A stretch of 64,000 bases of DNA from Budvicia aquatica DSM 5075 = ATCC 35567 (GCF_000427805.1 NZ_KE386592.1:32334-96333); one strand, 5' to 3'; counted from the first letter of the stretch, positions 34,450 through 46,710 are shown. A program made the numbers and translations. Notes: generated from the letters alone by a model not told the origin.

Positions 34450-35358
34450 CTAACCGGTGACTAAATTATCTAACTCACTCTGAGGTTTACAAAAGCGCCT
34501 GACGGCAATCTGTTGGGATTTATACGATATATATAAGAAAACAAACAGGCTAAGATAAATAACAAATCCTAGATAAACCAAGAAACCCGCCATTGAGAAT
34601 GCAGCAAGCAGTAATAGTAGAATGAGTCCGTGTAATAGCACATTAAACAAAATAGTAATCAAAATCCCAATTATACAGGCAATCAATGCACTTTTAATTG
34701 AAATATTTTGATTGTTTATTTTTTGCTGCCTTTTAACGATTACAAATGAAAGTATAAAATTAATGGGCACAATGACTAATACAGAACCGATAATACTTGC
34801 TTCAAAATAGTCTGAGCTATAAATAAATGGATTGATAGCCTGTAGAATAATTGATGTGTTTAATAAGGCATATACAAATGGTACCGTTAGGTTAATACGT
34901 TCCGGACCTTTAATTGTGTTTTTATTCGCTTGTTTTTCCAACCAAAATCGAATAATTAAAAACAACGAGATAAGAATAATCAATTGAAAAACAGCATGAA
35001 TTACTGTTATCCAACCGTATGGGCTTATATATATATCAATAACACTCAATTGTTCAGTTAGTGATATAAAACCTTTAAATACATAATTAAAACAACGGGA
35101 TGATATTTGCCATTGGGCAATAAAATAGGCGAAAGTTAATATTACATTTAGCCGAGTAGCTGAATACTTTTTCCCACTGTTTAGGGTCAAGAACAGTGCG
35201 AAAATAATCGTTGAGTCGAAGAGGAAATCAAATAAGTCAACCAGGGCATAAGTGAGTGCCAGCGGCTGATGGCTAGTAAAGTAAGCATAAAGATATAAGC
35301 CAAGATTACCCAGGACAATGCACAGCGGTAATATAAATTGTACGTTCCGTTTCATCAT
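34450..35358 (-). CDS. AT-rich multi-pass membrane protein of unknown function
   Basis: This 302-residue protein has about eight hydrophobic helices spread along its length and a short polar tail (ending LDNLVTG). I do not recognise the family. The gene is visibly richer in A and T than the core genes around it, with many ATA, AAT and TTA codons, which suggests transfer from another source. MM at the start leaves the choice between 35358 and 35355. It lies on the minus strand downstream of accC, separated by a terminator, so it is probably transcribed on its own. Confidence 0.6.
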   Translation of the reverse strand: MMKRNVQFILPLCIVLGNLGLYLYAYFTSHQPLALTYALVDLFDFLFDSTIIFALFLTLNSGKKYSATRLNVILTFAYFIAQWQISSRCFNYVFKGFISLTEQLSVIDIYISPYGWITVIHAVFQLIILISLFLIIRFWLEKQANKNTIKGPERINLTVPFVYALLNTSIILQAINPFIYSSDYFEASIIGSVLVIVPINFILSFVIVKRQQKINNQNISIKSALIACIIGILITILFNVLLHGLILLLLLAAFSMAGFLVYLGFVIYLSLFVFLYISYKSQQIAVRRFCKPQSELDNLVTG

Positions 35359-35371
35359 AAATCCTTTTAAT

Positions 35372-35401
35372 AAGAAAGGCCGATATAAATCGGCCTTTCT
35401 T
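35372..35401 (-). terminator. Intrinsic terminator of the accBC operon
   Basis: AAGAAAGGCCGA (35372-35383) pairs perfectly with TCGGCCTTTCTT (35390-35401), loop TATAAA, 24 bases after the accC stop. Confidence 0.85.
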
Positions 35402-35425
35402 CCATATTACAGAACCAGTAATAAA

Positions 35426-36796
35426 TTACTTTTCCTGAATACCCAGCAGTTTCTCCAGATAATGAATGTTGGTTCCGCCTTTCTCGAACCCTTTGTCATT
35501 CATAATCCGCAGCTGCAGGCTGACGTTGGTTTTTATACCGTCGATAATCAGCTCGGCCAGTGCGTTCTTCATACGGGAAATCGCAACTTCGCGGGTTTCA
35601 CCGTAAGCAATCAGTTTACCGATCATGGAGTCATAATATGGTGGTACCGTATAGCCGGCATAAATATGAGATTCCCAACGGATACCAAAACCGCCCGGCG
35701 CGTGGAAACGGGTAATCTTACCCGGAGACGGCAGGAAGTTATTTGGATCTTCGGCGTTAATCCGGCATTCGATAGCGTGACCATGAACCTGAATATCTTT
35801 TTGTTTGATAGACAGTTTCTGACCGTCGGCAACGCGAAGCTGCTCTTTGATCAGGTCAACGCCAGTGATCATTTCTGTCACCGGATGCTCAACTTGAATA
35901 CGGGTATTCATTTCAATGAAATAGAACTCGCCGTTTTCATACAGGAATTCGAAAGTTCCTGCGCCGCGATAACCAATTTCGATACAGGCTTTGGTACAAC
36001 GTTCACCGATATAGCGACGAAGCTCTTCGGTAATGCCCGGTGCCGGCGCTTCTTCAACCACTTTCTGGTGACGACGTTGCATTGAGCAATCGCGCTCTGC
36101 CAGATAAACCGCATTTCCCTGACCATCAGCCATAATCTGAATTTCAATATGGCGAGGATTCTCAAGGAATTTTTCCATATATACCATGTCGTTGTTGAAA
36201 GCTGCTTTAGCTTCCGCACGGGTCATGTTGATGGATTCTTCCAGATCTTTGTCGCTGCGCACTACGCGCATACCACGACCGCCGCCGCCGCCTGACGCTT
36301 TGATAATAACCGGATAGCCGATGTTCTTGGCAAACTCACGGTTTTTAACCATATCATCATCCAGTGAACCGTCGGAACCCGGTACACAAGGTACGCCGGC
36401 TTTTTTCATTGCGCTGATGGCAGAAACTTTGTCACCCATGATGCGGATGGTTTCTGCTTTCGGTCCGATGAAAATAAAGCCTGAACGTTCAACTTGTTCA
36501 GCAAAATCAGCGTTCTCAGATAAGAAGCCGTATCCCGGATGGATAGCATCGGCGCCGGTAATTTCAGCAGCGGCTATCAGGGCCGGAATATTTAAATAGC
36601 TTTTTACCGATTGGGCAGGACCGATACATACGGTTTCATCTGCCAGCAGAACGTGTTTTAAATCGCGATCTGCGCTGGAGTGAACGGCAACCGTTTTGAT
36701 TCCCAGCTCTTTACACGCACGTAAAATACGTAATGCGATCTCACCGCGGTTAGCGATGACAACTTTTTCAATCTTGTCCAGTTTCTTCTTAGACAT
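35426..36796 (-). CDS. accC: AccC, biotin carboxylase subunit of acetyl-CoA carboxylase
   Basis: AccC carboxylates the biotin carried by AccB, using ATP and bicarbonate, the first half-reaction of fatty-acid synthesis. The 456-residue protein has the biotin-carboxylase N-domain ([14 protein letters not shown]), an ATP-grasp domain with the glycine-rich loop [12 protein letters not shown], and the active-site region [14 protein letters not shown]. The N-terminus carries seven extra residues relative to E. coli AccC. It follows accB by 11 bases. Confidence 0.97.
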   Translation of the reverse strand: MSKKKLDKIEKVVIANRGEIALRILRACKELGIKTVAVHSSADRDLKHVLLADETVCIGPAQSVKSYLNIPALIAAAEITGADAIHPGYGFLSENADFAEQVERSGFIFIGPKAETIRIMGDKVSAISAMKKAGVPCVPGSDGSLDDDMVKNREFAKNIGYPVIIKASGGGGGRGMRVVRSDKDLEESINMTRAEAKAAFNNDMVYMEKFLENPRHIEIQIMADGQGNAVYLAERDCSMQRRHQKVVEEAPAPGITEELRRYIGERCTKACIEIGYRGAGTFEFLYENGEFYFIEMNTRIQVEHPVTEMITGVDLIKEQLRVADGQKLSIKQKDIQVHGHAIECRINAEDPNNFLPSPGKITRFHAPGGFGIRWESHIYAGYTVPPYYDSMIGKLIAYGETREVAISRMKNALAELIIDGIKTNVSLQLRIMNDKGFEKGGTNIHYLEKLLGIQEK

Positions 36797-36807
36797 AGCT
36801 CGCCTCG

Positions 36808-37263
36808 TTATTCGATGATGACTAGCGGCTCGTCAAATTCTACCGGCTGCCCGCTTTCTAACAGAATCGCTTTTACAACGCCTGCTTTATCTGCTTCGAT
36901 TTGGTTCATCATTTTCATTGCTTCAACGATACATAAGGTATCGCCAACGGCAACAGTTTGGCCAACTTCAATAAATGCTTTGGCATCAGGGCTTGGGGTG
37001 CGGTAGAAAGTCCCAACCATTGGTGAGCGCACGATATGACCGCTGATAGCTGCAGGTGCTGCTTCAACCGGCGCGGCAACCGCGGCGGGTTGAGCAACCG
37101 GTGCAGCCATTTGCGGCATGGCATACTGTTGCATCGGCATATAGCTGCCTGCTGCCGGGCTACGGCTGATACGAACTGACTCTTCGCCTTCAGAAATCTC
37201 TAACTCGTTAATGCCAGACTCTTCAACTAGTTCGATCAGTTTTTTAATTTTACGAATATCCAT
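36808..37263 (-). CDS. accB: AccB, biotin carboxyl carrier protein
   Basis: AccB carries the biotin of acetyl-CoA carboxylase. The N-terminal 35 residues are the dimerising helix region, followed by an Ala/Pro/Gln-rich linker (about 36-72) and the biotinyl domain (75-151). The biotinylated lysine is K117 in EAMKM. It lies between aroQ and accC, as in enterobacteria that possess type II dehydroquinase. In E. coli, AccB also limits expression of its own operon. Confidence 0.97.
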   Translation of the reverse strand: MDIRKIKKLIELVEESGINELEISEGEESVRISRSPAAGSYMPMQQYAMPQMAAPVAQPAAVAAPVEAAPAAISGHIVRSPMVGTFYRTPSPDAKAFIEVGQTVAVGDTLCIVEAMKMMNQIEADKAGVVKAILLESGQPVEFDEPLVIIE

Positions 37264-37304
37264 AGGTGTGATTCCGTATTCTCTCGTTGCGTGGAATAAA
37301 AAAA

Positions 37305-37748
37305 TTATTGCAGTCGGCGGGCTGCCGCCTGCAGGGCAAAGTCATAGCCGTCAGCGCCGAGACCACAAATAACACCGACTGCAATATCGGAAAGATATGA
37401 GTGATGTCTGAAAGGTTCTCGTGCATGGACGTTAGACAGATGAATTTCAATAAACGGTATATTGACCGCTAACAGCGCATCCCGAATAGCCACACTGGTA
37501 TGGGTAAACGCTGCCGGATTAATGAGGATAAAATCGACAGAGCCGCGAGCCTGATGGATCGCATTAATAATTTCGTGCTCTGCGTTTGATTGCAGATGAG
37601 AGAACTCAAAGCCTAAGCGCTGAGTTTCGTTATCTAATTTTTTGACGATATCAGCCAGCGTAGTATGACCGTACTTCTCTGGTTCGCGGGTCCCTAATAA
37701 ATTTAGGTTAGGCCCGTTTAACAGCAAAATGTGCGTTTTTTTCGTCAT
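37305..37748 (-). CDS. aroQ: AroQ, type II 3-dehydroquinate dehydratase
   Basis: AroQ converts 3-dehydroquinate to 3-dehydroshikimate in aromatic amino-acid synthesis by the trans-dehydration (type II) mechanism. The family signature [14 protein letters not shown] is at the N-terminus, and the catalytic histidine lies in [16 protein letters not shown] start at the ATG at 37748 (MTKKTHILL), 147 residues; the frame extends eight codons upstream. E. coli K-12 has only type I AroD, so this gene places the organism with Yersinia-like enterobacteria. It precedes accB by 41 bases. Confidence 0.95.
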   Translation of the reverse strand: MTKKTHILLLNGPNLNLLGTREPEKYGHTTLADIVKKLDNETQRLGFEFSHLQSNAEHEIINAIHQARGSVDFILINPAAFTHTSVAIRDALLAVNIPFIEIHLSNVHAREPFRHHSYLSDIAVGVICGLGADGYDFALQAAARRLQ

Positions 37749-37979
37749 TGTGCTGGCATCTCCGGCAATCAAACAGTAATCGTTAAAAGTAACTCGATGT
37801 CATCCAATTGTCACTATTCTTATTGGAAAATTGTATGACGTCGCAGAAATAAAGTGCGCCATTATATCTATATCGGCGAAATTAGCAGCCTTTTACTGGT
37901 CTTATCAGCGAAGATTGTTTAACCATATTCGAGCAAAGCCTTGTCTGGTAAGCCATTAGCGAGAATAAACAGGTATAAG

Positions 37980-38585
37980 TTATTTGCGTTTTATCATCCA
38001 TTGGGTGAATTTTTTATAGCGAACGACTAACAACAGTGCTGATATCAGAGCATAAATCACAATTTGTAGCGATAGTACTTTGGTGGATAACAACCCGTGC
38101 AGAGGGGCTAATATCGCGACCAGATAGATAAAATTATGTAATCGCTGCCAGTTAGAGCCTAATTTTCGCTGTAAGTTCTGGGTGGATGTCACCGTTAAGG
38201 CAAACAGAATGATCCAACTGATAATACCCAGTATCAGATAATTGCGTTTAACCAGCTCGCCGAATAATAAAGACATATTCAGCCCGAGCTCCAAAGCGCT
38301 ATAGCTGATGAGGTGTAACGAAGCCCAAGCAAAACACCATAGCCCCAGCAATCTGCGACAGCGTACTAAAATCGGCATATGCAGCGCACGGGCCAGCGGT
38401 GAAACCAACAGGGTTGCTAGCAATAACTTTAGCGCCATTCTGCCGGTGTAGTGCTGAATATCTTTTGCCGCATCGGCACTGAGCCAGCCCTGATTAATTG
38501 ATAAAATTAGCCATAAAAAAGGGATAAAGGCCAGTAAGTGTAGCCCCAGTTTTAGCCACTTAATGTTTTTTGGTGTTAGCCGCAC
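37980..38585 (-). CDS. msrQ: MsrQ, heme-binding membrane subunit of the MsrPQ system
   Basis: MsrQ (YedZ) is a six-helix b-type cytochrome that takes electrons from quinol and passes them to periplasmic MsrP to repair methionine sulfoxide. The 201-residue protein has helices throughout, with conserved histidines in [20 protein letters not shown] and RLHNFIYL. Its start shares a base with the msrP stop, so translation is coupled. The length is slightly below that of E. coli MsrQ. Confidence 0.95.
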   Translation of the reverse strand: MRLTPKNIKWLKLGLHLLAFIPFLWLILSINQGWLSADAAKDIQHYTGRMALKLLLATLLVSPLARALHMPILVRCRRLLGLWCFAWASLHLISYSALELGLNMSLLFGELVKRNYLILGIISWIILFALTVTSTQNLQRKLGSNWQRLHNFIYLVAILAPLHGLLSTKVLSLQIVIYALISALLLVVRYKKFTQWMIKRK

Positions 38586-39586
38586 TAGAAGTTGCTCCGT
38601 AAGTCCAAGCCGCTGTACATAGAGGCGACCCGATCGGCATAACCGTTAAATAGCAAAGTAGGCTGGCGTTTGACGTCCAGAATGCCACCGGAGCCAATCA
38701 CCCTTTCCGTCGCCTGAGACCAACGTGGATGGTCAACTTGAGGATTTACATTAGCGTAAAATCCATATTCATTAGGCGCACTCAGGTTCCAGGTTGTTGG
38801 CGGTTGCTGTTCTGTTAGCCTAATTTCAACGATGGATTTGATGCTTTTAAACCCGTACTTCCACGGCGTGATTAATCGGACCGGTGCGCCATTTTGGTTT
38901 GGCAACGTTTTGCCATAAACGCCGACGGTGAGTAACGTTAGCGGGTTCATCGCTTCATCCATGCGCAAGCCCTCAACGTAAGGATATTCCAAACCGCCAC
39001 CGGTGAACCTGTTGGCCTGACCGGGCATCTGTTCAGGGTCGTATAACGTATGAAAAGCCACATAGCGGGCTTTACTGGTTGGTTCTGCGAATTTAATCAG
39101 CTTACCTAATTCAAATCCGATCCAAGGAATAACCATTGACCAGGCTTCGACACAACGCAGGCGATAGATTCTCTCTTCTAGCGCAAAGCGTTTGATTAAG
39201 TCATCGATGTTTAGTGTGATCGGTTTGGCGACTTCACCGCTGATATGGATCTGCCAGCCTTCTGTTTTGAGCGAGCCTGAGTTAGCGGCAGGATCGGCTT
39301 TATCTAAGCCGAATTCATAAAAATTGTTATAGCCGGTCACTTTATCTTCAGGCGTCAGAGGCAGATCGGCGTGATAGGCGGCAGGTTTAGTGAAGTCGAG
39401 CGGCTTACCTGAGGGAGCGGTAGGTTTTTCACTGCCTTTAAGCCATGAAAACAGTTCGGCCTGAGCGCTTATCGGTAGCGTTAACGCGGCGGCGGTAAGA
39501 CCCAGCGCCTGTAAAACCTTCCGGCGCTGATAAAATATCTCTTCTGGCGTCACGCTACTTTCTGTTAATCGTGATTTCTTGGTCAT
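38585..39586 (-). CDS. msrP: MsrP, periplasmic methionine sulfoxide reductase
   Basis: MsrP (YedY) is a molybdopterin enzyme that reduces methionine sulfoxide in periplasmic proteins. A Tat signal is seen ([11 protein letters not shown] at residues 19-29, cleavage after AQA near 43). The molybdenum-ligating cysteine is C145 in [10 protein letters not shown], and the SUOX-type fold follows. At 333 residues it is one residue from E. coli MsrP. It is first of the msrPQ pair, transcribed away from acuI. Confidence 0.96.
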   Translation of the reverse strand: MTKKSRLTESSVTPEEIFYQRRKVLQALGLTAAALTLPISAQAELFSWLKGSEKPTAPSGKPLDFTKPAAYHADLPLTPEDKVTGYNNFYEFGLDKADPAANSGSLKTEGWQIHISGEVAKPITLNIDDLIKRFALEERIYRLRCVEAWSMVIPWIGFELGKLIKFAEPTSKARYVAFHTLYDPEQMPGQANRFTGGGLEYPYVEGLRMDEAMNPLTLLTVGVYGKTLPNQNGAPVRLITPWKYGFKSIKSIVEIRLTEQQPPTTWNLSAPNEYGFYANVNPQVDHPRWSQATERVIGSGGILDVKRQPTLLFNGYADRVASMYSGLDLRSNF

Positions 39587-39774
39587 CGTGATTTCTCTGC
39601 TGCAATAGGTTTGTGATGTTATTCAATCTTTATAGACAAAGAATGGCCGTAAAAGTGTCTTTATGCCACGATAGTTTTGCCGAGGGGGATAAAAAAGGAA
39701 TAATAAGAATAGGCGAGAATATTGATAAGCAGCGTAACGCCATTGATTTAGTTGGCGTTACGCTGTGTGTTGGC

Positions 39775-40755
39775 TTAGCGAGTTTTTACGATAACGCGGC
39801 CAGTTACTTTATTGTTTAATAAACTTTCTGCTGTTTTAGGAACATCAGCCAAGGAAATTTCCGTGGTGGCGAGCTGGTAGAAACTCTCTGGCAGGATTTC
39901 AGCCAGACGTTTCCAAGCCTGAGCACGGCGGGCTGGCGGGGTCATTACTGAATCAACGCCCTGCAGGCGGACATTACGCAGAATAAACGGCATCACGGTT
40001 GTTGGTAGTTTATATCCGCCAGCCAGACCACAGGCTGCAACAGTAGAGCCGTAGTCCATTTGTGCAATGATTTTAGCCAGCATGTCACCGCCAACAACGT
40101 CGATTGCGCCGCCCCAGCGCTGTTTTTCCAGCGGGCGAGGTGCATCACTAAAGCTGTCTCTTTCAATAACAAAATTGGCACCAAGAGAAAGTAAATATTC
40201 GGCATTTTGCTGGCGGCCGCTGACGGCACACACCTGATACCCTAATGCATGCAGTAAGGCCACGGCAGCACTGCCAACGCCACCGCTGGCACCGGTAACC
40301 AAAATTTCACCGCTTTCAGGCGTAATTCCGCCGTCCTCCAGTGCCATTACGCATAACATGGCGGTAAAACCGGCAGTGCCTATCACCATGGCTTTACGCT
40401 GGTCTAACCCGCTAGGCAGCGGAACCAGCCAGTCACCGTTAACTCGAGCCTGTTCGGCTAACCCACCCCAGTGGGTTTCACCAACGCCCCAGCCGGTGAG
40501 TAAAACATTTTGTCCTACCTGATAGCGCGGATCTTCACTGGCACTTACCGTTCCGGCAAAGTCGATGCCGGGTACCATTGGAAAGTCACGAATGATTTTG
40601 CCTTTTCCGGTCACGGCTAGAGCGTCTTTATAGTTAATGCTGGACCAGTTTACATCGACGGTGACATTGCCAGCCGGTAGTTGTTCGGTTGAAATCTCAC
40701 GTAATGAGGCTAGAGTTAGCCCATCTTGTTGCTCAAGAACCAGTGCTTTTATCAT
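39775..40755 (-). CDS. acuI: AcuI, NADPH-dependent acryloyl-CoA reductase
   Basis: AcuI (YhdH) is a zinc-free medium-chain oxidoreductase that reduces toxic acryloyl-CoA to propionyl-CoA. The nucleotide-binding glycine motif is TGASGGVGSAAVALL, the N-terminal substrate domain contains WSSINYKDALA and MVPGIDFAG, and the structural-zinc cysteine cluster is absent, as expected. It has 326 residues, about the E. coli length. It is divergent from csrD, the same neighbour as in E. coli. Confidence 0.95.
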   Translation of the reverse strand: MIKALVLEQQDGLTLASLREISTEQLPAGNVTVDVNWSSINYKDALAVTGKGKIIRDFPMVPGIDFAGTVSASEDPRYQVGQNVLLTGWGVGETHWGGLAEQARVNGDWLVPLPSGLDQRKAMVIGTAGFTAMLCVMALEDGGITPESGEILVTGASGGVGSAAVALLHALGYQVCAVSGRQQNAEYLLSLGANFVIERDSFSDAPRPLEKQRWGGAIDVVGGDMLAKIIAQMDYGSTVAACGLAGGYKLPTTVMPFILRNVRLQGVDSVMTPPARRAQAWKRLAEILPESFYQLATTEISLADVPKTAESLLNNKVTGRVIVKTR

Positions 40756-41109
40756 ATTATCGCTCTTATCCAGAAGGTTAGAAGGGACGGATTGGGCAGA
40801 AAGGCGTTCATCCGAGATCGGGTCTTTGGGCTATTATTCGCTTTTGCTCTCTTCGGGGCAATAAATTAAGGCCACGGGATTTAATCAAGCCGAGCTGATT
40901 GTGGTGCACAAAAAGGTTGAATGATGAATCTTAATAATGTTAGTTGCTTGATCCTTATGAAAAGAATGACTCTTTCTTTCCAAAATAAGGGATTGGACAA
41001 CTAATTAATCATAAAGCTGGCTATAATCTTAAGGTATTAGTCAAAAACTCAGCGGTGTGATGATGTTATCCCACCATAAATTTATCTTACAGATTAGAAT
41101 CAAATTGTT
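40756..41109. other. Divergent region between acuI and csrD
   Basis: No gene is seen in these 354 bases. They probably contain the acuI and csrD promoters. I could not single out convincing boxes. Confidence 0.45.
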
Positions 41110-43053
41110 ATGGGAATGAGATTTACCGCCAGACTGTCGATTTTTATTTCTCTATTAGTCTTCCTAACCATGGTTGTCGCGCTGCTTACCAGTATGTTAA
41201 GCGTCTACTTTGTGGGGGAAGACAAGATGGGGAAACACTGGCGAGCCTTGGCTTCCACCGTCGATCAGGCTTTGATTTATCAAAAGCCTGAGTCATATGA
41301 TGGTTGGCTTCCTGTCATTATGTATGCGACGGGAGTACGACACTTGACCATTAGTGACGGGCAAGGTCAGGTGGTGTATACCCATTCCACAGAGAGTAAG
41401 GCCGGATTCTGGGACTATTTTCATAGCTTGAGTGAGGCCGACCTTCAGTTGCCTCAGCATCCGAAATATAGCCTAAAGATCGTCTATGCTAACCCCATTC
41501 TCAGCACTATCTTCTCTGTGCCAACCATGCTGTCTATTTTGGCGGTAGTGGTGTTTATCTCATTGGTTCTATGTTGGTGGATCCGCTGGTTAAAGCGTCA
41601 ATTTAAAGGGCTTCTATTATTGGAAGAGCGTTCGTGGCGGATTTTAGCCGGTGAGCGTGAAGATGTAGCAATCGGTAATATTCATGAATGGCCGGTGAAT
41701 ACCAGCGGAGCTATCGATCGCTTATTGTCAGATTTGAAAAATATGAGTGAGGAACGGCTACGGGTTGATAAGCTTATCAGAGCCTTTGCCGCACAGGATT
41801 CACAAACGGGTTTAAATAACCGGTTATTTTTTGACAATCAGCTAGCGACACAGTTGGAAGAAACCAACGTGCACGGCGTTGTGATGATGATTCGCCTGCC
41901 CGAGTTGGAGCTGTTAGTCGAAGAGCATGGTAAAGAAGCTATCGACGACCTGCTCTATATGCTGGTAAATATGCTTTCTACCTTCATTATGCGACACCCC
42001 GGTGCATTGCTGGCTCGCTATTTTAGTAATGATTTCAGCGTGATGTTGCCGCACCGTTCATTAAGAGAGGCTGATTCTATTGCCGCTCAGTTGGTGAATG
42101 CTATCGGTACATTGCCTATTGTTCCCGGTATTGAGCGAGAGTCACTGATTCATATTGGCGTTTGTGCTTATCACAGCGGCCAGCTTGCTGAGCAGGTGAT
42201 GGATAATGCCGAACAGGCTGCCCGTACGGCTGAGTTGCAGGGTGGAAACGGCTGGTTTATTTACGATAGCCCGGTGCCGGAGACTGCCAGAGGAAGCGTT
42301 CGCTGGCGTACGTTGCTAGAGCAAGTATTGGCTCGCGGCGGTCCTGAAATTTACTATAAGCCGGCAGTGACTATTAACGGTGACTTGAATCACCGGGAGA
42401 TACTGGTTCGTATTCGTGACGGCAGTGAGGAACTACACCCGGCAGAGTTCATGCCATTAGTGCAGCAATTTGGTCTGACGGAGCGATTCGATCGTCAGGT
42501 CATCAGTAAGTCATTACCTCTGCTTGATTTGTGGCCAGATGATTCTATTGCGGTTTCAATCACCGTCGACTCCCTGCTAAAACACTCTTTTCAGATATGG
42601 TTACGGGATAATTTGCTGGAAAGAACAAAAGATCATCGTAAGCGAATTATATTTGAACTTGCAGAGGCAGATGTAGGTCAATATAGCGACCGTTTACGTT
42701 CTGTTATCCGGTTATTAAACGCAGTGGGCTGCCGTTTGGGAATTGTGCAGGCGGGCCTGACGGTGGTGAGTACTCATTATATTAAGACGCTGCCGATTGA
42801 AGTGATTAAACTTCATCCGGGTCTGGTACGAAATATTGACCGGCGACCAGAGAATCAATTATTTGTTGATAGTTTAGTCAGCGCCTGCGAAGGCACTAAT
42901 ATTATGGTTATGGCGGCAAGCGTAAGAACGAATCTTGAATGGAAAACGCTGTGTTCTCGGGGAGTTATCGGTGGACAGGGTGAATTTTTTGCCTCACCGA
43001 AGAAGATTCCGACTTCTCAAGAAAAAAATACTGGGCGTTATCGTCATTTTTAA
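41110..43053 (+). CDS. csrD: CsrD, regulator of CsrB/CsrC RNA decay
   Basis: CsrD targets the CsrB and CsrC small RNAs for RNase E cleavage, thereby freeing CsrA. The 647-residue protein has two membrane helices (about 10-33 and 135-160) around a periplasmic domain, a HAMP-like segment, then degenerate GGDEF and EAL domains. The GGDEF site reads FSNDFSV and the EAL site EILVRI, so neither cyclase nor phosphodiesterase activity is expected, in line with E. coli CsrD. The start at 41110 has a weak ribosome-binding site. Confidence 0.92.
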   Translation: MGMRFTARLSIFISLLVFLTMVVALLTSMLSVYFVGEDKMGKHWRALASTVDQALIYQKPESYDGWLPVIMYATGVRHLTISDGQGQVVYTHSTESKAGFWDYFHSLSEADLQLPQHPKYSLKIVYANPILSTIFSVPTMLSILAVVVFISLVLCWWIRWLKRQFKGLLLLEERSWRILAGEREDVAIGNIHEWPVNTSGAIDRLLSDLKNMSEERLRVDKLIRAFAAQDSQTGLNNRLFFDNQLATQLEETNVHGVVMMIRLPELELLVEEHGKEAIDDLLYMLVNMLSTFIMRHPGALLARYFSNDFSVMLPHRSLREADSIAAQLVNAIGTLPIVPGIERESLIHIGVCAYHSGQLAEQVMDNAEQAARTAELQGGNGWFIYDSPVPETARGSVRWRTLLEQVLARGGPEIYYKPAVTINGDLNHREILVRIRDGSEELHPAEFMPLVQQFGLTERFDRQVISKSLPLLDLWPDDSIAVSITVDSLLKHSFQIWLRDNLLERTKDHRKRIIFELAEADVGQYSDRLRSVIRLLNAVGCRLGIVQAGLTVVSTHYIKTLPIEVIKLHPGLVRNIDRRPENQLFVDSLVSACEGTNIMVMAASVRTNLEWKTLCSRGVIGGQGEFFASPKKIPTSQEKNTGRYRHF

Positions 43054-43275
43054 CTCTGAATTATGTATGTTTTTCACGTAGAATAGCGTTCCTTGCTTAT
43101 CTATCTTTATTTGCCTGTGCGTGATGTTGCGCGTAAGCCGATAAATTAAGTTAAAAAGTTTATGCGCTGTGTGTTGATTGACCCTAAATACAACATGCGG
43201 ATTGAGCTCACGTAGGATGCGGCCATTAAGATGCACGCTTTTTGTGCCTTGTAGCAGTCCTTCGTGGTTGGTTAA

Positions 43276-44367
<1,092 letters not shown>

Positions 44368-44503
44368 TTTCAGTTTTTGTTCTCTGATTGCAGATATTTT
44401 CAAGGATTAGGCTTTGGTTCCTGTGCTTTGGAGCCTGTTTCCCCTTGTCAGTGAAGGTATCTGCTATATCAGGTAACAAAAAGAAATAAGTTGTCCCTGC
44501 ATG

Positions 44504-44520
44504 AGGGGTTTTTAGCCCCT
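44504..44520 (+). terminator. Short hairpin between mreB and mreC
   Basis: AGGGG (44504-44508) pairs with CCCCT (44516-44520), the loop is T-rich, and TTCT follows. It may partly uncouple mreB from mreC expression. Confidence 0.45.
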
Positions 44521-44546
44521 TTCTATCGTCAAGGATAATGCAATTT

Positions 44547-45620
44547 ATGAAGCCCATTTTTAGCAGAGGCCCGTCCCTGCAGCTCCGTCTATTTTTAGCT
44601 GTTATCTTTGCTATTGTGCTGATCGTTGCCGATAGCCGATTAAACGTTTTTTCAAAAGTACGCACCTTTCTGGATACTGCGATTAGCCCGTTCTTTTTTG
44701 TGGCTAATGGACCGCGTGACGTTCTGGACGGTGTTTCTGACACTTTTACCTCCCGCGAAGATCTACAGAAAGACAATCAGGCCCTACGACAGGAGCTTTT
44801 GCTGAAAAGTAGTGATCTGCTATTGCTCGGGCAACTACAGCAGGAAAATAATCGTTTACGTGAACTGTTGGGCTCGCCGTTACGCGGTGATGAACATAAG
44901 ATGATCACGCAGGTGCTCTCTACTGAATCCGATCCGTACAGCTATCAGGTGGTGATCGATAAAGGTTTTCAGAATGGGGTCTATGAAGGCCAGCCGGTTA
45001 TCAATGACCGGGGGGTGGTCGGTCAGGTCGTCGCCGTTGCCCGCAATACCAGCCGCGTACTATTGATCTGTGATACATCCCACTCTTTACCCATTCAGGT
45101 TTTGCGTAATGATATTCGGGTTATTGCGGTAGGCTCAGGCTGCACTGACGATCTGCAACTGGAGTATTTGCCTCGCGATACGGATATTCGTGTTGGTGAT
45201 GTGTTGGTGACTTCCGGATTAGGCGGGCGTTTTCCTGAAGGTTATCCGGTTGCCGTGGTTTCTTCGGTGACGATTGATGACCAGCGCGCCAATACCGTTA
45301 TTCAGGCTCACCCTACGGTGGGTTTACAGCGTTTACGCTATTTATTACTGCTTTGGCCTAGTGATAGGGATGACGATAAACCCTTACCTCCGGATGAGGT
45401 CAGACGCATTGCTAAAGAGCGTTTACGTCAAATGATGCCTCAGGTGTTACCACCTGAAACGACTCCGGCACCGGTCACTGAGACTAATACAACCACGCCT
45501 GCAGCCACCGGCACCACCACACCGGTTTCAGGTGCAGCACCGGCATCCAATCGAAATAATAATCGACCAGCTCCTATCACCCGACCAGCGTCAGGCCAGC
45601 CGGCCAGAGGCGGGCAATGA
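44547..45620 (+). CDS. mreC: MreC, cell-shape scaffold protein
   Basis: MreC is a bitopic inner-membrane protein that links MreB to the periplasmic wall-synthesis enzymes. It has one N-terminal helix (about 12-30), a coiled coil (about 70-110, with [13 protein letters not shown]), the two beta-barrel periplasmic domains ([18 protein letters not shown]), and a low-complexity Pro/Thr/Ala tail. The ATG at 44547 starts the family-typical [12 protein letters not shown] and sits 11 bases from AAGGA. The earlier ATG at 44538 is too close to that site. At 357 residues it is a little shorter than E. coli MreC. Confidence 0.96.
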   Translation: MKPIFSRGPSLQLRLFLAVIFAIVLIVADSRLNVFSKVRTFLDTAISPFFFVANGPRDVLDGVSDTFTSREDLQKDNQALRQELLLKSSDLLLLGQLQQENNRLRELLGSPLRGDEHKMITQVLSTESDPYSYQVVIDKGFQNGVYEGQPVINDRGVVGQVVAVARNTSRVLLICDTSHSLPIQVLRNDIRVIAVGSGCTDDLQLEYLPRDTDIRVGDVLVTSGLGGRFPEGYPVAVVSSVTIDDQRANTVIQAHPTVGLQRLRYLLLLWPSDRDDDKPLPPDEVRRIAKERLRQMMPQVLPPETTPAPVTETNTTTPAATGTTTPVSGAAPASNRNNNRPAPITRPASGQPARGGQ

Positions 45621-46105
45621 GCCATTATAATAGCTCTGGCCTTTGGGTGATTTGGCTATCATTTCTGATCGCTTTAGTTTTGCAGACTATGCCATGGCCG
45701 GACGAGCTATATTTATTTCGCCCGTCATGGGTGACATTAATGGTTATTTATTGGGTTATGGCGTTACCTCATCGGATTAACGTAGGTACCGCCTTTGTTT
45801 TAGGTCTGATTTGGGACCTAACATTAGGATCCACGCTGGGCGTCAGAGGCTTATCCTTGGGGATTATTGCCTATGTGGTCGCCTTCCGCTGTCAGCTATT
45901 ACGTAATATGGCGCTGTGGCAACAGGCTCTGGTTGTGGTGCTATTGTCTCTGGTGATGGGCGTTATCGTATTTTGGGCTGAGTTTATGGTTCGTAATGTG
46001 ACTTTCCGCCCTGAAATTTTCTGGAATAGTGTCACTAATGGCCTGTTGTGGCCGTGGATTTTTCTGTTAATGCGTAAAATACGCCGGCGCCTTGCCGTTA
46101 GATGA
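45617..46105 (+). CDS. mreD: MreD, cell-shape membrane protein
   Basis: MreD is the polytopic partner in the MreBCD complex. The 162-residue protein consists of about five hydrophobic helices and matches E. coli MreD in length. Its start overlaps the mreC stop by four bases (ATGA), so translation is coupled. It contains the conserved WVTLMVIYW and [13 protein letters not shown] segments. Confidence 0.95.
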   Translation: MSHYNSSGLWVIWLSFLIALVLQTMPWPDELYLFRPSWVTLMVIYWVMALPHRINVGTAFVLGLIWDLTLGSTLGVRGLSLGIIAYVVAFRCQLLRNMALWQQALVVVLLSLVMGVIVFWAEFMVRNVTFRPEIFWNSVTNGLLWPWIFLLMRKIRRRLAVR

Positions 46106-46113
46106 GACTTGGT

Positions 46114-46710
46114 ATGCAACCTATTTATCTGGCTTCAGCCTCTCCCCGCCGCAGTGAATTACTGACACTATTACAAATCCCATTTGAACGCTTGGTTATT
46201 GATGTTGAAGAACAACAACGGCCCGGTGAAGCTGTAAATGACTATGTTTGCCGGTTGGCAAAGTCTAAGGCCCAGGCCGGTGTCTTAGTGGCTGAGAAAG
46301 ATTATCCGGTACTGGGGGCCGATACCATCGTGGTGTTGAACGGCAAAGTGCTGGAGAAACCGAAAGATCGGGACGATGCAGCCCGTATGCTGAGTTTGCT
46401 ATCCGGAAATCAGCATCAGGTTGTTACTGCGATTGCTTTTGCTAATCAAAGACATGTGATGTGCTATTCTGTTATTACTGATGTGATTTTTCGCACGCTA
46501 ACTCAACAAGATATCGAATCATATATTGTTAGCGGTGAACCAATGGATAAAGCCGGATCTTACGGTATTCAGGGCTTTGGTGGCAGCTTTGTCCGCGCAA
46601 TTAACGGTAGCTATCATGCAGTTGTAGGCTTGCCCCTAGTCGAGACCCGTGAGCTTCTGACTAAGTTTGTTCAGGCGAACATCGGCGATATAAATAAGGA
46701 ATTAGAATGA
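46114..46710 (+). CDS. yhdE: YhdE, Maf-family dTTP/UTP pyrophosphatase
   Basis: The Maf-family hydrolase removes pyrophosphate from dTTP, UTP and modified analogues, preventing their incorporation. Signature motifs are [12 protein letters not shown] at the start, [16 protein letters not shown] in the middle and [11 protein letters not shown] start at the ATG at 46114 (MQPIYLAS), which aligns with the family. An in-frame ATG at 46102, overlapping mreD by four bases, could also serve. The 3' end overlaps rng by four bases. Confidence 0.93.
   Translation: MQPIYLASASPRRSELLTLLQIPFERLVIDVEEQQRPGEAVNDYVCRLAKSKAQAGVLVAEKDYPVLGADTIVVLNGKVLEKPKDRDDAARMLSLLSGNQHQVVTAIAFANQRHVMCYSVITDVIFRTLTQQDIESYIVSGEPMDKAGSYGIQGFGGSFVRAINGSYHAVVGLPLVETRELLTKFVQANIGDINKELE

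Noticed and set aside
35318-36085. Plus-strand 255-residue frame opposite accC
   Set aside because: It is the antisense of accC, with no ribosome-binding site and composition dictated by accC codons.
41110-43053. Active diguanylate cyclase or phosphodiesterase
   Set aside because: Both catalytic motifs are degenerate, as expected of CsrD.
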